The notes: generated from the letters alone by a model not told the origin. 64,000 nt of DNA from Ascaphus truei (GCA_036426205.1 CM071573.1:39573771-39637770); one strand, 5' to 3'. Numbered from the stretch's first letter, positions 34,599 to 47,110 are shown. Numbers and translations are program-made.

Positions 34599-36059
34599 TC
34601 AAGAAACACATGTTGATGATCTAAAGGAAACAACGCAGACCCAATCAAAATTGAGTCCATTGGGCTGTAGAGTGTTTAATGTGTATATCCAATGGGCCTC
34701 TCTCTGATGCAAGATCTTAATTCTATCCCCTCCACGAGGAGGTAAAGCAATATGTTCAATGGCACAACATTGAAAACTCTCCACAGAACCCAATGGACAC
34801 GTATTAAAGTGTATTGGTACCGGATGTGTCATGTCATGATTTTTAATAAGTCTCAGATGTTCCAGGATGCAAATTTTTAAGGCTCTACTCGTTAGCCCCA
34901 CATATTGTTTATTGCATCCGCATTTTAATAAATATATCACAAAATTGGTCTGGCATGATATAAAGGTTCTGATATGGAATCTGCGTGTTTCGTCATGGCT
35001 GGAAAAATGTGTAGTTTTGATCATATTAGAACAGATTTTGCAATGTCCACATTTGAATGAACCAATTAATTTTGGAAAAAAGGACAGTTTAGTTTTATTT
35101 TGATTAGTTGATTTTAACATACTGGGTGACAAGAAATTGCCTAATGTAGCTGCTTTACGGAATACTACCCTTGGGCCTACACAGACCATTTTGCGCAGCA
35201 AGGGGTCTAGAGATAATGTGGCCCAATGTTTATGTATTATTGCTTTAATACAATTCGCTTGCTCACTATAGTTTGTGACAAAAAAGGGCGCTTCAGTGTT
35301 CTCGACCTGTGTGCCCTGCCTTGTGCGACTGACATTCATATTGATGAGCAATTCTCTGTCTGTGTCCAGTGCATTTTGATACGCTAGATCTAAGTCTTTA
35401 TTATCATATCCCGTTGACAGGAATCTCTCCCTCATCTCGTCCGCCCTGTGGACAAAGGACTCCAAAGTGGAACAGTTCCTACGTAACCGCAGGAACTGCC
35501 CCTTCGGAATACCCTTGACCAGAGGGCGAGCGTGACAACTTTTTGCATGAAGCAATGAATTCCTGGCATTTTCTTTTCTGAAAATATCTGATTGAATTTT
35601 GTTCTCAATATCTACATACAAATTCAGATCCAAAAATTGTATTTGGTATTTGTCGTATGTGTGAGTAAATCTCAGATTAAGTGTGTTTTTTGCCAGGTAT
35701 TCAAAGAACTTCAAAAGCTCTGCCTCCCCACCACTCCAGATAAAAATCAGATCATCAATGTAGCGTTTGTAAAACGCCACATGATGTCTGAATGGGTTGG
35801 AATCTCCAAACACGTGGGACATCTCCCACCAACCCATGAACAGATTGGCGTAGGAGGGGGCAAACGAAGTCCCCATTGCTGTCCCACGTGTTTGGAGATA
35901 AAACTGGCGGTTAAATAAAAAATAATTGTGCGTGAGTGAAAACCTAATGCTGTCCAAAGGAAAGGCTATGTGTGCTGGAGAGAGGGTGGAATGAGTGTGC
36001 AAAAAGAATTCTGTGGCAGCTAGGCCATGGTCGTGTTTAATATTATATAAGGAAGCCAC
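34599..36059 (-). pseudogene. Penelope-like RT and GIY-YIG endonuclease ORF
   Basis: A 486-residue open frame. Numbering is from the first residue after the non-ATG start. Motif A is DVASLYNIKHDHGL (its Asp lies just upstream), motif B RGTAMGTSFAPSYANLF is at 58-74, and the catalytic YIDD is at 100-103. FLDLNLY is at 142-148 and KCGHCKIC at 336-343. The GIY-YIG domain runs from about 373 (VIYLLKCGCNKQYVGLT) with its Arg at 392. Its later Glu lies in REAHWIY (454) and the Asn in LQPNGLN (470). The domain is intact-looking. The element is 5'-truncated, and just upstream of motif A the frame shifts by one base (extra C near 36066), so the product is incomplete. Confidence 0.93.
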
Positions 36060-36162
36060 ATCTAGGGGTGACCCAGATGTAGTGTGAGTGCCAGGTGAAG
36101 GGTGCTAAAAGTGATAGTACATGCTTGGTGTCAATGATATGTGAAGGTAAGGAGTGAACAAG

Positions 36163-36256
36163 TGGCAATTTCTGAGATCAATATGCAGGTGTTCTTACTG
36201 CAATAAATTGTATTTGAGGAGAGATTTATTTTCCTTCCGACCCAGTCAAATACTGT
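36163..36256. repeat. 94-bp direct repeat, right copy
   Basis: Identical by eye to 33752-33845. Confidence 0.95.
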
Positions 36257-36347
36257 GTTCATTCAGCCGTTTTGTAAATATTGAGTCTTCAAGAAAGGAT
36301 TATCTCTGATCAGGGTCGCCGACAGGGGGAGCAAAGGGATATCTGGA

Positions 36348-36465
36348 GAAGGAGTGGCTCAATGAGTAAACACATTGACTGGCACTGCGTTTGAAGCAAA
36401 CCTGGTTCAATTCTCGGTGTCGGCTTATTATAACTTTGGGCAAGTCACCTTATCTCCCTGGAAAG
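36348..36465 (+). mobile_element. tRNA-derived SINE, copy 2 (truncated)
   Basis: ggagtggctcaatgagtaaa head and B-box ggttcaattct, then gggcaagtcaccttatctcc. The tail is missing. Confidence 0.75.
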
Positions 36466-37759
36466 CGATCGGCGGCCCTGCTCGTCATTTTCTAAATCAA
36501 ATGCGTATCACATTGGTTTTATCTGCTGAATCAGCAAAACAAACTATATTTTCAAACAAGTGGGTGTAAAATAATCTTGGGAGGTTAAATGCCCAACATC
36601 CGTTATTAATGGTGTAGCTTGCCCTAAACACAGCTTTCTGGCAGAAGCGACAGAAAAGGCTGTGACATACCATAGCATTGTGAAATGGATACAGTTCAGG
36701 CTTTATGGGTTCATGTTACGATATTTATCGTCTTTATTTCTTTTCCCCATATACTGTACTGTGAAATTGAAATAAACCCCCTGATCAGGTTAGCCATAAA
36801 CTGTGGAATTACATTTTCTTTCCTCCTGTGTAGTGATTAGATTAGTCTCCTGTTTATATTTTGTCTCCTGTAGCTCTCGTGTGAAGGCTAAACTGTTTAT
36901 GCCTTAATAGCTATTTGTCGAGCATTATGGAAGAAATAATTTTTTTACTTTTTTTTTTCTCTCTGAACATTGAAGCAGCAATTATTTAGCCTATTTGCTA
37001 TGTATTGAGATCACCAACACTCATTCTTACCCGCATCCTTATTCTTACTGATATGGAAACTGTGTTTACCCTCATTCTTCCCAGTATCTTACATTGCATG
37101 CTTATCATGTAAAGCACAATTAAAAATAAATAAAAACTTACAAATTTAACTCCCAGAGAAAATAAATGTAAAACGTGTTTAATTTCCTAAACGGTATAAT
37201 GTATCATTTTTATGATTCCGTGGAAATCCTGTTTATTAGGATTGTTCCTTTTTATAGTGACTTGTATATTATATTGTGCAACACTTGAACCCTGGTTGTA
37301 CATCTGATTTGATCAAATGATCTTTTAAATATCTTGCTATATATTTTCATGTAAGGAAATGCAATGTTGCTCACGCTTGAGTATAAATGATGGAATGTGT
37401 CCAAAATGCTAGATTCTTGCAGGACACAGCAGGGCTCTGGTTTCAGCAGCGATCCAGCCTTGCAACCTTTACTTCTTCTTCCTGTATCAGTCTTCACGCT
37501 ATTAAATATTAAGGTTAGTTGAAGATTGCACATTCCGCATAATTTCAACTAGCATGAAACTTGGCTTTGCGGAACCTGGAACACTTGCAGGTTGTGCACA
37601 GAATATCCCTTCAGTACGGTTTTCTAAAATCTGTCATCTTGTAGTTTTTCTGTCTGCAATTGGAGACTTTAATTCCCTGGACTAGATCAGGCACTTGTTA
37701 TAGTATTCCTATGGAACTTCAAGCAGCAATCTGTCTCCCCTAACCCACCTTTATGACCA

Positions 37760-38060
37760 GGATGGGAATTGGTTCGCTGGAGCTGAAATGTGCTATTTCC
37801 AGCATCAGACATCTTTTTCTCTTCCTCGAACCCCCCTCCCCCCTTCATGCTGTCCAATGGCAGGACAATGTTGCAGCTTATTGACTAGTGTCAGGTGGGA
37901 GATTTAAACCACCATTTTGTTTCTCGTGAAGAGTACAGGAAGGTGTTACTTTTATTGTCCAGTATCTCGCCAACTAGGAGGTCCCCAGAGCTGAAAATGG
38001 CAGGTTTCAACGCTGGGGGAGGAGAGACCCCTTGGTTTGCATCCTAGTTGAAAGGGGAGG
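37760..38060. repeat. Dispersed GC-rich repeat, copy D
   Basis: Contains ctggagctgaaatg and, later, cagagctgaaaatggcaggt then gagagaccccttgg, similar to other copies of this class. Confidence 0.35.
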
Positions 38061-38254
38061 TGAATGTTTAAAACCTTTTGCTCGAGTTGATGACTCTCTT
38101 AATTAAACATGTTTTTCCTAGACAACCATTCTGCTAAATAGGAATCCATGCATATTTAAGCTAGTTGTTACTGTATATTACTTGTGTAGATTCCTGGCAT
38201 CAGAAATGAGTAGGGCACACAGACTTGATACAGAAAAATTAAGTTAATTTATTG

Positions 38255-38340
38255 AGCCATAAATTTGACATTGTGGTTGTAAGTAGCCACCATTGAAAAA
38301 GGTGGTTCTTACAAAAATCGTCAGATTTATGGCTCAAGAA
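38255..38340. repeat. Imperfect hairpin
   Basis: attgagccataaatttgac and gtcagatttatggctcaa are reverse complements with small mismatches around gtagccacc / ggtggttc. Confidence 0.7.
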
Positions 38341-38387
38341 AGCCGTGTGACCAGGCTTGTTGAATGGCCGTCATATATCCTCTAGAG

Positions 38388-38690
38388 CAACGGTGCGCAA
38401 ACTTCTTGAGCTGCGCCCCTGCATGGGAGCTGCAGCGTTTGCGCCCCCTTTGCAAAGACTCGGCGTCAAATGACGTCGTGGGTCATGTGACATCACGTGA
38501 CCCCGCTGCGTCATTTGACGCACATTACCATGGCGACCGAAGACAAAGCAGAGTGCAGGTAAGTCCATTACAGAGGCCTCATGCCTCCCCCGGCATTTAA
38601 TTTACATGCCATGGGGAAGAGCGCGGTGGCCCTGTAACCGCCCGTGCCCCCCCTATGGATTTTCTTGCCCCCCCAGTTTGCGCACCGCTG
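38388..38690. mobile_element. hAT-M2 MITE, copy 3
   Basis: Ends caacggtgcgcaaact and agtttgcgcaccgctg. Target duplication ctctagag / ccctagag (7 of 8). CpG-rich interior. Confidence 0.9.
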
Positions 38691-38698
38691 CCCTAGAG

Positions 38699-38875
38699 CA
38701 GGGGTGGCCAACTCCAGTCCTCAAAGGCCACTAGCAGGGCAGGTTTCCAGGATATCCCTGCTTCAGCACAGGTGGCTCAATCAGTGGTTGTTGAAGATTG
38801 CATCACTTTTGCTGAAGCAGGGATATCCTGAACCTGACCTGTTGGTGACCCTTGGACTGAAGTTGGCCACCCCTG
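38699..38875. mobile_element. hAT-M1 MITE, copy 9
   Basis: Starts one base after the right target duplication of the hAT-M2 copy, with ends caggggtggccaactccag and gaagttggccacccctg. Near full length. Confidence 0.9.
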
Positions 38876-39361
38876 CTCTAAATTGTAAACCCTCCTTCCT
38901 TTTTGTATTTGTGCATGCTTGCCCATATTTGTATAATTATCAAATCTCTGTCCCCCCACTGTACTGTGCTGCGGGATATGTTGGCGTTCTACTAATAAAC
39001 GATCATATCCCATGTGGTCCCTGCCTCAGTCACACAATGAAGTTTGTAATCAGAGTTTCCGAGGGATGGAAGTGTTATTTAGGTAGTTCAGTAATAAGTA
39101 CTCTATTGCATGGAAGATTTGGTCGACTTTTTATTTTTTTTAAAGCTATATTCAGAAGGTTGGAGAGCGCTTTACAAACACAATCTTGTACATAAACAGC
39201 CTCAAAGGTTTAAACAATATTCCCTAGTACATATTAGAATTGTAGTGAAACATTATTGGCTTTGTAATACATTTGATATTCGTTAATTTTCATGAGGATA
39301 ACTGTTGGTACTGTTGCATATTTCTCACTCTGGTAACTTTATACACACGGCTGCATACAAT

Positions 39362-40075
39362 TTTTTTATTTATACAAATATTTTAACAGGAAGTAATACA
39401 TGGAGTTACCTCTTGTCTTCAGGTATGTCCTGGCAACAGATTGACAATACATGGTTACATTAAATGAACAGAGCTTATATATTATATTTACAGACATTTT
39501 AGGGACAGTTAGAGATGTGATTATGGACGTAGGAAGCAGTTACAGACCAGAGTCAAATGTGAGACGACTGAAGTCTTGACATTTCTTAAACTGGATGCAG
39601 TTTTGCAGGTCTCTGGTAGGTTGTTCAGTTGTGAGATGCAGTAGGAGCAACCAGCTTCCTTGGTGAACTTTGGGACCGCGAACAGTCTGAGTCATATCTC
39701 TGGTAATAATAGCTGTGTGTGGTAGCAGTGAGGAGTTTGTTCAGATAGGCAGGTAGCTTGCCCAAAAAGTATTTGAAGGCAACACAGGAATAATGTACAT
39801 TGCGCCGGATAGCCAATCTAGTTCTTGGAGCATTTTGCAGTGATATGTGTTGAAGTTGCATTGTAGGACAAAGCGGTCCAATTTGCTAAGGTGAGTTTGG
39901 AATGCTGTACCATGGCATCAGCTGGCTTAGGGAGGATTTGTTCCTATACAATACACCTAGTTTGGCATAGGTTTTGGATGTCAGCGGATCAATATGCAAC
40001 CCAATGTAATTTGTGTATTAGGCTATTTAGAACTGATGTGATAGCCCCATTATGCATGGATATGTAGTGTATCCA
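39362..40075 (-). mobile_element. Non-LTR retroelement 3' end
   Basis: On the minus strand it ends tttaatgtaaccatgtattg ... gacaagaggtaactcc ... tatttgtataaataaa, the same end as at 19067-19554. The upstream part has frames reminiscent of a LINE C-terminal region but with many stops. Clade not assigned. Confidence 0.55.
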
Positions 40076-40615
40076 TTAATATAGCTCATTAAAACAGTAT
40101 ACAACGTTCTCTGAACACTTATTCTTAACATATATCCAATGATTACTACGCTTATTTTAGTTGTACCAATGTGTTTCCTTGTTTGGGAAAAGTGGTAAGC
40201 CTTATTTCTCTAAAGCAATTCCATGTAACCCTCAGTCATGTGTTGAGATAATTAGCACTATGCTAAACAAATGCAGAATGACTTTGCTTTTGCTATATTT
40301 CATTTATTATATGCACTACATGGACTTGGGCTCTCTTTTTTTTTTTTTTTTTTTTTAATAATAATAATAAAAAATGAAAAGGAAACTATTCATGCGTGTG
40401 CTTGTTTTTACCAAGAACATGTTGATGTTGATTTAGGACGCCGTTGCAGCCTAATCTGCTTCCATTTTGTCAGACTGTTGTGAGTTTGCACACTTTATTG
40501 ATGCTGCACAGTAATATTTATGTTTTCAATCACTGATGCATCCTAAAATTAACTTTTGTTAAACATGTAGAAAAGCAAAAAACACTAGCCAACTATACAT
40601 ATTTTTTTCTTATAG

Positions 40616-40772
40616 GCGGAGTTCATTAAAGGGAATTCTCAAAGCGTTGGACTTATTATGGTACAAGCCAGGGATGGTGACACTGGCCATGTTTGCATTG
40701 AGACAGTCACTCCAAATTCTCCAGCTGCAGCTGCAGATCTGAAGAGAGGGGATCGTCTTATAGCTATAGGAG
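40616..40772 (+). CDS. PDZD8: PDZD8 coding exon, PDZ domain
   Basis: This is a 157-bp exon between acceptor ttcttatag and donor gtatgt. The phase is 0 in and 1 out. It encodes a peptide starting AEFIKGNSQSVGLIMVQARD and ending RGDRLIAIG, which is most of a PDZ fold: the carboxylate-binding strand region near SVGLIMVQ, then the helix region SPAAAADLKRGDRLIAIGG. The equivalent human PDZ starts directly after the SMP domain, as here. PDZ domains bind short peptides or lipids; the ligand cannot be read from sequence. It joins in frame to the last exon after a 97-bp intron. Confidence 0.95.
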
Positions 40773-40869
40773 GTATGTGATGATTACAGTACCTTTTTTT
40801 GTTTGTATGAAATGTTCTGTATTTAGACTCAATCAGGTTGTTCATTTTGTTGTTTTTTCTTTTTAATAG

Positions 40870-43004
40870 GTATAAAAGTTACGTCATCCTTTCAAGCTTC
40901 AAAGCTGATCAAACAAGCTGGTGACAGAGTGCTTGTGTTCTATGAGAGGCCTGTTGGTCAAAACCAGTATGGTGTCGGCATGCAGGACAACTTTGGACAG
41001 TTAGAAGATTCAGCGTTTGTGTCATCTTCATTTCCCCCAAACTTTGATGAGGATACAGCCAGCCTTATTGTGGATACCGAAAACAAAGAGTTCGATACAG
41101 AGTTTGAAGTCCTAGCTTGTGAGCTAAAGCCAACAAGTGAGTTGAGAGATGAAATGTTGCCACCTATAAATCAAAGTCCTAAACGTATAGTAGCAAATCT
41201 TTCAGCAAAACCTTTGGGATCCATTTCTCCCATCCTAAACCGCAAGCTGAACCAACCAGTCCCAAAGGCTCAGTTGAAAATAAGCAAAGCTGTTGCTCCA
41301 GAGAATCAAGACCCTTTACCACAACTGAACAGAGCTTCAGCTGGATCTAGCAACAAACCACCAGTACCCCCAAGGCCTCAAATTAAACTTACCTTAACTA
41401 CCTGTGAAAATCAGAGCTTTATGGAATCGGGCGATTCCATGCTGGAAAAACCAGAGAGACCACCACCTCCATCTGGGAATGGTGATAAGCAGACTGAGAA
41501 ATCTGGAAAACATGCTGAGCATGTGGAGGACCTCACCACACAAAAGCCTAATTCTCTAAAGCAGGATACTGGAAAGGATAAGATATCAGAAACTTCTAGT
41601 AGCACAAAGGATAGTGTAGATGATCACCACATCTGGGAGTCTCCGGAGGTGTTGTATAGAAACCGGCAAGGCCGGTGGTCAAGATCATCTTGTGTATTTG
41701 AAGTAGAAAGCTATCACAGATATTTGAATGTAGCTCTGTGGTGCAGAGACTCTTTTAAGACTGGCAGTCTCAGCTGTGTAGGGCATATCAGTATCAAATT
41801 GGAAGACATTGCAATAGAATGCCTCTCCACATCATCTTTGGAGTACCTTACTGCTTTCAGGTTAAATGCCCCAGAACCAAAAGCAACAGTAAGTAGAACT
41901 GCATTAAGAAGTTTAAGCATGCATAAGGGATTCAATGAGAAATTTTGCTATGGTGACATCAGTTTAAACTTTAAATATTTGATGGAGGGCGAGTCTGAGA
42001 ACTCGAGTATGTTGCTGGAGAAGGAAAGGGATTTTAACTTGCTGGAAGATGTGACAACAGTTCAGAAGGAAGATTCCCAAATCCCTCAAATGTTTTTTTC
42101 CGAATCGAAGCATAATTTCCAAGACACACAGTTTCAGAACTCAACTCTATGTGATCACTGTAAAAAGAAGGTGTGGACAAAAGCTGCTTCACAGTGTGTT
42201 ATCTGTGGCTATGTTTGCCATAAAAAATGTCAGGAAAAATGTCTAGCAGAAAATCCCTACTGTGTTGCTACAGGGAAAAGAGTTGATCTTGAATCTAAAT
42301 CTTTGGGAAACAAAACTACAGGCATTACCAGGCATATCATAAACACCAGCTCCCGCTTACTGAATTTACGTCAAGCTCCCAAGACGCGCCAGGCAGAGCA
42401 AGGTTCTGATTTGGTGGGGCCCTCACCAAAGCACACGCCAAACAATTCAGACAATGAAAGCAGTGATACGGAGACCTGTGGAGCCAACAGCCCCTTCAAA
42501 CAAGCAGCTGGTGGCAAAGGAAAACTAGTTCGGAATGAGGGGGGCTTGGATGACAGCGTTTTTATTGCTGTAAAAGAAATTGGCCGCGACCTTTACAGAG
42601 GGCTACCAACTGAGGAAAGGTTCCAGAAGCTGGAATTCATGCTGGATAAACTGCAGAATGAAATAGACCAAGAGTTAGAGCATAACAACTCACTGGTGAG
42701 AGAAGAGAGAGAAGCCACCGATGCCAGGAAAAAAACACTCCTTTCTGCCGCTTTGTCCAAGTCTGGTGAGAGACTTCAAGCCCTGACACTGCTTATGATT
42801 CATTACAGAGCAGGCATTGAGGACATAGAGTTTTTGGAAAATACTTCCCTAGGACAGCCTAGAAAAATAGGAAAATATGATGAAGAATCCATTGTAGCAC
42901 CAGAAGCTGACAATACTGAACATGATGATATCGGTCAGGTGGAACCTGAACCCTTCAACTGCATATCGGAAGAGAAACTTCCTGATTCACCTGAGGCTGT
43001 GTAG
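40870..43004 (+). CDS. PDZD8: PDZD8 terminal coding exon (PDZ end, Pro-rich, C1, coiled coil)
   Basis: The last coding exon is 2135 bp, with acceptor ttttaatag before 40870 and stop TAG at 43002-43004. It encodes about 711 residues. The order is: end of PDZ (GIKVTSSFQASKLIKQAGDR and on); an acidic and serine-rich stretch; a proline-rich patch KPPVPPRP near 41356; a conserved globular block near 41630-41980 (WESPEVLYRN, then YHRYLNVALWCRD); a C1-type zinc domain at 42111-42263, with His then CDHC, CVIC and HKKC motifs; a conserved linker (RHIINTSSRLLNLRQ); and a charged coiled coil at about 42610-42840 (EERFQKLEFMLDKLQNEIDQ). In the human protein the C-terminal coiled coil is reported to bind Rab7, and the C1 region to bind lipid. 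The spacing within the C1 motif differs slightly from the PKC consensus, as it does in human PDZD8. The frame is open throughout. With the other two exons it gives about 800 residues of a protein that is 1154 residues long in human. Confidence 0.97.
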
Positions 43005-43069
43005 TTCATTACTTTACACTGGTAATTTATTTTCATCAATATACAATTTGAGATCATTTATTTGCACTT

Positions 43070-43075
43070 AATAAA
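43070..43075 (+). terminator. Proximal polyadenylation signal candidate for PDZD8
   Basis: AATAAA lies 66 bases after the PDZD8 stop codon in AT-rich sequence. It would give a very short 3'UTR, so it may be an alternative site or chance. Confidence 0.35.
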
Positions 43076-45773
43076 GGAAGTATATTGTGTACATCAACAG
43101 TTAACAAACAGTAACTAGGACATATTCACAATGCTTTCACTACTTTCTAAAGTGTAAGTAAAAAATGAAATTGTGGTGGCAGGGGGAGCCTTGCCAAGCT
43201 TAAATGTTAAGGTGAAGTCTTCACCAGCGGCACTCAGTATAGCTCCAAATTCTATCAGGATAGGGGATACATTTTTGTTTTTGCAGATGACTGCCAACAC
43301 ACACTCCTAGTATGCAACACTGGAGAAGAGTCATGGGAAGACTGGAACTGTCAATGCAATGGGAACTGTTGGCATTCAAAACTATATTGGATTTTTTTTC
43401 TTGCACCTTAATGGGCATCTTCAGTTGCATCTACCATTTGAACATCATAAACCCTTCTCCAGCTGCCATTGACTTTTTATTTTTATCTTTTGTGTGTATC
43501 GCATTTCTTTATCAATAATGTTGATTATATTAGGATAACTTTAACTGGCCATGTGACTAAAAATCCCCAATATCTTTAACCCCTTCCGTAACATGGGGAC
43601 CAACTCTGCAATAGGAGTTAAAGTGCATAACCTCATAACCTTTAATTTATTTGCACATTTGTCCTTATTTTGTATTGTGTATCTTTCATCATGTTGTTTG
43701 ACATGTGCTTCCCTATATGAAATACACAAACCTCAGATACCAAAGATTTGTTTCTAGTATAGAGATGTCACTTTAAATGCTACCAATACAAGGACATCTG
43801 CTCAGTTAATGAAAAAAAATGAAACCAACTCCAATGTTTAACCATTGTACTGCTTCCTAGCAGATAAGAGGTTGCACTGAAAGTATAAGGGAAGTGATTT
43901 AGCATTCCTAGTTTAATCCTTTTGTGCAAACCTTTTAATCTATGCTTTCACGGTAGAGGGAGAATGCTCCATCATTGAGGTACAAGTGTTGCAGAACTAA
44001 TGAGAAAACGTGCTTGGCGCCAGCACCTTTTTACGCAATGCTTTTTGATACTTTTTTTTTCCCTTCAAAAATGGTTTTTCATAGTCTCATTTCCATCATA
44101 ATGTTCCCACATTTCTGCATCCTGTGATATGCAGTACTTCCATACATGTAGTGTGGCACGCACACTCTATATACATTTTTGGAGAATGCCCCATTAAAGT
44201 CTCACGGGTCCTTAATAATAGCCGCTTTTGTTTATGGGATCCGGCAGATGCCAGTCCTGTACACTTTGGGTAATGCATTCCTTTTTAGCCTGTGTGTTAT
44301 TTTTTATTTGGTAATACTGGATCAGCTAACACTGTATTAAAAAGATCTCATTTTGCACCGTCTACATAAACCAAATACCCAAAGCCTCTTTCCCACAACA
44401 TTTAATTGTTGGACTATGTTGTTACTAAGAGGCTTACTACATTCATGCTAACTAGTAAGGGACCAGAAACCATTAGTTGGTGTATTTAGTCTTTAATATT
44501 TGTGCTTCTTGTTTGTCTTTTTTACTGCCAAATCTTTTTGTTCATGGAAGCAAATGCTGTTTTTAATTATTTGGTGAAGGTGTTTGTGTAGCTTGCTTTT
44601 TATACTCTTGGGGAAAAAAAATATTTCTGGTCCCCAAAGATGGTAATTGCCTTGAGCGTATTTGGGTAGTTTGGCTTAAAGCAGCAGTTCATGCAGTCAT
44701 ATTTGGTAGTACGCGTAGGGTCTTCTTCTACAATCTCCAAAGTGTCCAACTTGCTCTGCAGTTAGCTGAAAACGCCCATTAACTTTGAACGTGAGTTTTT
44801 GGCTGAATACTGTGCAAACGCTAGCTTCAGGGCTTCTAGAATAAAACCCGAAATTACTTCACATTTCCCCCATCCGATCTTTTCCTTCATGTCAAAAGCA
44901 AGTATTCTAAAACTGATTTTTACTTTACGATTTCATTTAAAAAGTTCTCCAGCATTACATTTAGCAATACTATTAGTGTTTTTGAATATGCACTTGACAG
45001 ACGTTTGGAGAAATCAGTGATAAAAACATCAAAAGTTAAAGTTCTTAAAAATAAAAAGTGCACTTTATCCATTGAGAAAACTTTGTAGGACCAATATAGT
45101 TCATTGGCTTTAGAATATCAAACGCAAAAAAAAAATAGTCATCTATGGAATACACTAAAAATGTGCAGGAAGACTTGCCCTTATCCAATTGATTAAAGAA
45201 CCTGCAATGATTGATAGTCTTGCTATTTGTACAAGAAGTTGGGAAACTTTCAATATTTACTCCATTTACAAATAGCCATTCAAAAATATATTTTGAGTTC
45301 CATTTGGTGTAATCTATAAAAAACGAAACCTCTATGAAACGTTTTGACTTTATAGCTGTTGTAACTTGTTCTTTAATCTTGTTATCAACTTACATGATAT
45401 GTATACTGAATGGGTATTACTACACCTCACGAATCATATATACTGTATTACTACACAAAAGCACAAACAAGCACGCTAGTATAAGACTGCAGATCCGTAA
45501 CATACTTTTAGGGAGTGAATTTATTAGAACTGCTGCTTTAAATAAAATACAAATCTCCCATAGTCTGAATTATGCATGTTTATGGTTTATAATAAAAAAA
45601 CAATCTGCTTATATTTAGGGGTGGGTTAAATGTGAATAGAAGTTTTCATTTATTGGTATTGGGGACAATAAGTGATCCACAATGTTTCCTGTCAAACACT
45701 GTCTTGTGTATGCAATTCCCTCTGGCAAAAAGACATGTTCGAGTAGAGTCAAACTCTACTACACTATGCAGAC

Positions 45774-45937
45774 CATGGGTAGCCAACTCCGGTCCTCTAG
45801 CTACCAACAGGTCAGGTTGAGGATATTCCTGCTTCAGCACAGGTGGCTCAGTCGATGTCTGAGCCACCTGTGCCGAAGCAGGGATATCCTAAAACCATGA
45901 CCTTTTGGTAACTCTTGACTGGAGTTGGCTACCCATG
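45774..45937. mobile_element. hAT-M1 MITE, copy 10
   Basis: Ends catgggtagccaactccgg and tggagttggctacccatg. Flanks atgcagac / atttagac (6 of 8). Lies in the probable PDZD8 3'UTR. Confidence 0.88.
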
Positions 45938-47110
45938 ATTTAGACTGATTCTCCATGTGGAGCTGAGACCTCAGTGTGGGAATGTGATTTTGTTAAACAC
46001 GAGTCTGTAGTTTAGTTTTTCTGACTTGAAACACAGTTGAATTACAGTTCGAGAGAACATTGTTCCATAACGTGGAACAAACCTCCTTAACCAGTACAAT
46101 GCAGGCAGGTGTATATATAGGCTCAATTTTAGCATGATCTGCTCACCGTGGCCCTACCTCAAGTTTCATCCGGTTAAAAGTAGCATCTCTGCTAGTTGTC
46201 ACTTGCATTAAAAGCATTTAGGTACTTGTTGGCTGCATCACATTGATATTCATCACCTGTAGCACTGCAATGACTTGTAAACAATTATCAGAAGTATATT
46301 TAAAATTGCATACGTTAAATACACAACGTATTGTTTAGTCCTGCTTATATTTTGCCCTTCAACCAGAAGTATCTAGGACAGGTGATGCAAATATTCCTAT
46401 TCTCTGTTATGTCATGTTTTTGAGTTTGGCAGGTCTGTATTTCAATTTGTCACTGGAGGTATTGTGGACATTTACGACACTGCACCTCATTCTTTTGACG
46501 TCCAATATATAATTGAACCTGCCTTTTCACCATGCCCTTGGCTATACAGTGACAAACTGGAGTAAATCTAACTACACACTGAATATTAAAATTGGTTTCA
46601 CAAAGTCTAGTTTTATCCTCTAGTCTATCACATTTATATAAAATCACTTTCCCTGCTGACAGCCTCACCTGACACAATGGGATAGTCCACTAAGCTTCGA
46701 TACTGTTTTATCACACATTACCAGTTGTTTTAAGTCCGTGGCAGATAGCGCAGGGTTGTGATGCAATACTGTACCATGTATTTGAGCTGACTGAATCACA
46801 GATAATATTCCCTCTTGCTAAGCAGTGCTATGCCATAGGAAAACCTGATGGCCCAATCAAGTGAAGTGAATATGGCCCTGTATGTATTAAATGGTAATGG
46901 TTTTTGGAATATCTATAAATTATGACCAGGGTTAAAATATCCAAACCATATAGACCAGCCTGGTCTTCCATGTATGTAAGCCAGACTGGCATTTACAGGG
47001 CTGCCCAAAATACCCAGATTCCTTAGACTCCCACACACAAAAATAGTTGGCTACAGGGGGAAAAAATTAGATACCAAACTTTTGTAAAACAAACTTGATG
47101 TTGCTTAGAC

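Larger units (their letters stand above)
33846..36162 (-). mobile_element. Penelope-like retroelement insertion (5'-truncated)
   Basis: A 2317-bp insertion between two identical 94-bp direct repeats. On the minus strand it begins inside the RT domain (HSLPSHIIDTKHVLSLL near 36120) and runs through RT, a linker with a CGHCKIC motif, and GIY-YIG endonuclease. It then continues into a 3' non-coding region with a hammerhead-like motif (33951-34010) and purine-rich sequence (34440-34500). Penelope-like elements with GIY-YIG are known in fish and amphibians, and their terminal repeats carry hammerhead motifs. Confidence 0.92.
2681..40615 (+). other. PDZD8: PDZD8 large intron (37.9 kb)
   Basis: The intron runs from donor gtaaaa at 2681 to acceptor cttatag ending at 40615. 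It holds no further exon that I could recognise and no other cellular gene. Its contents are mostly transposable elements, listed separately. Stretches in which I see nothing beyond AT-rich sequence, homopolymers and isolated short repeats are roughly 5500-5800, 6000-6900, 7310-7860, 16020-16600, 16700-17800, 25150-28380, 29250-30200, 30330-31670 and 36470-37700. A long intron at this position is plausible because the human gene also has long introns, but the size here is driven by insertions. Confidence 0.9.

Noticed and set aside
38644..39195. 183-residue plus-strand open frame
   Set aside because: It runs through the end of a hAT-M2 and all of a hAT-M1 copy, then simple intron sequence. 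No domain and no splice context.
46450..46677. 75-residue minus frame with several cysteines
   Set aside because: Cys spacing fits no zinc finger I know, and it lies in probable 3'UTR sequence.
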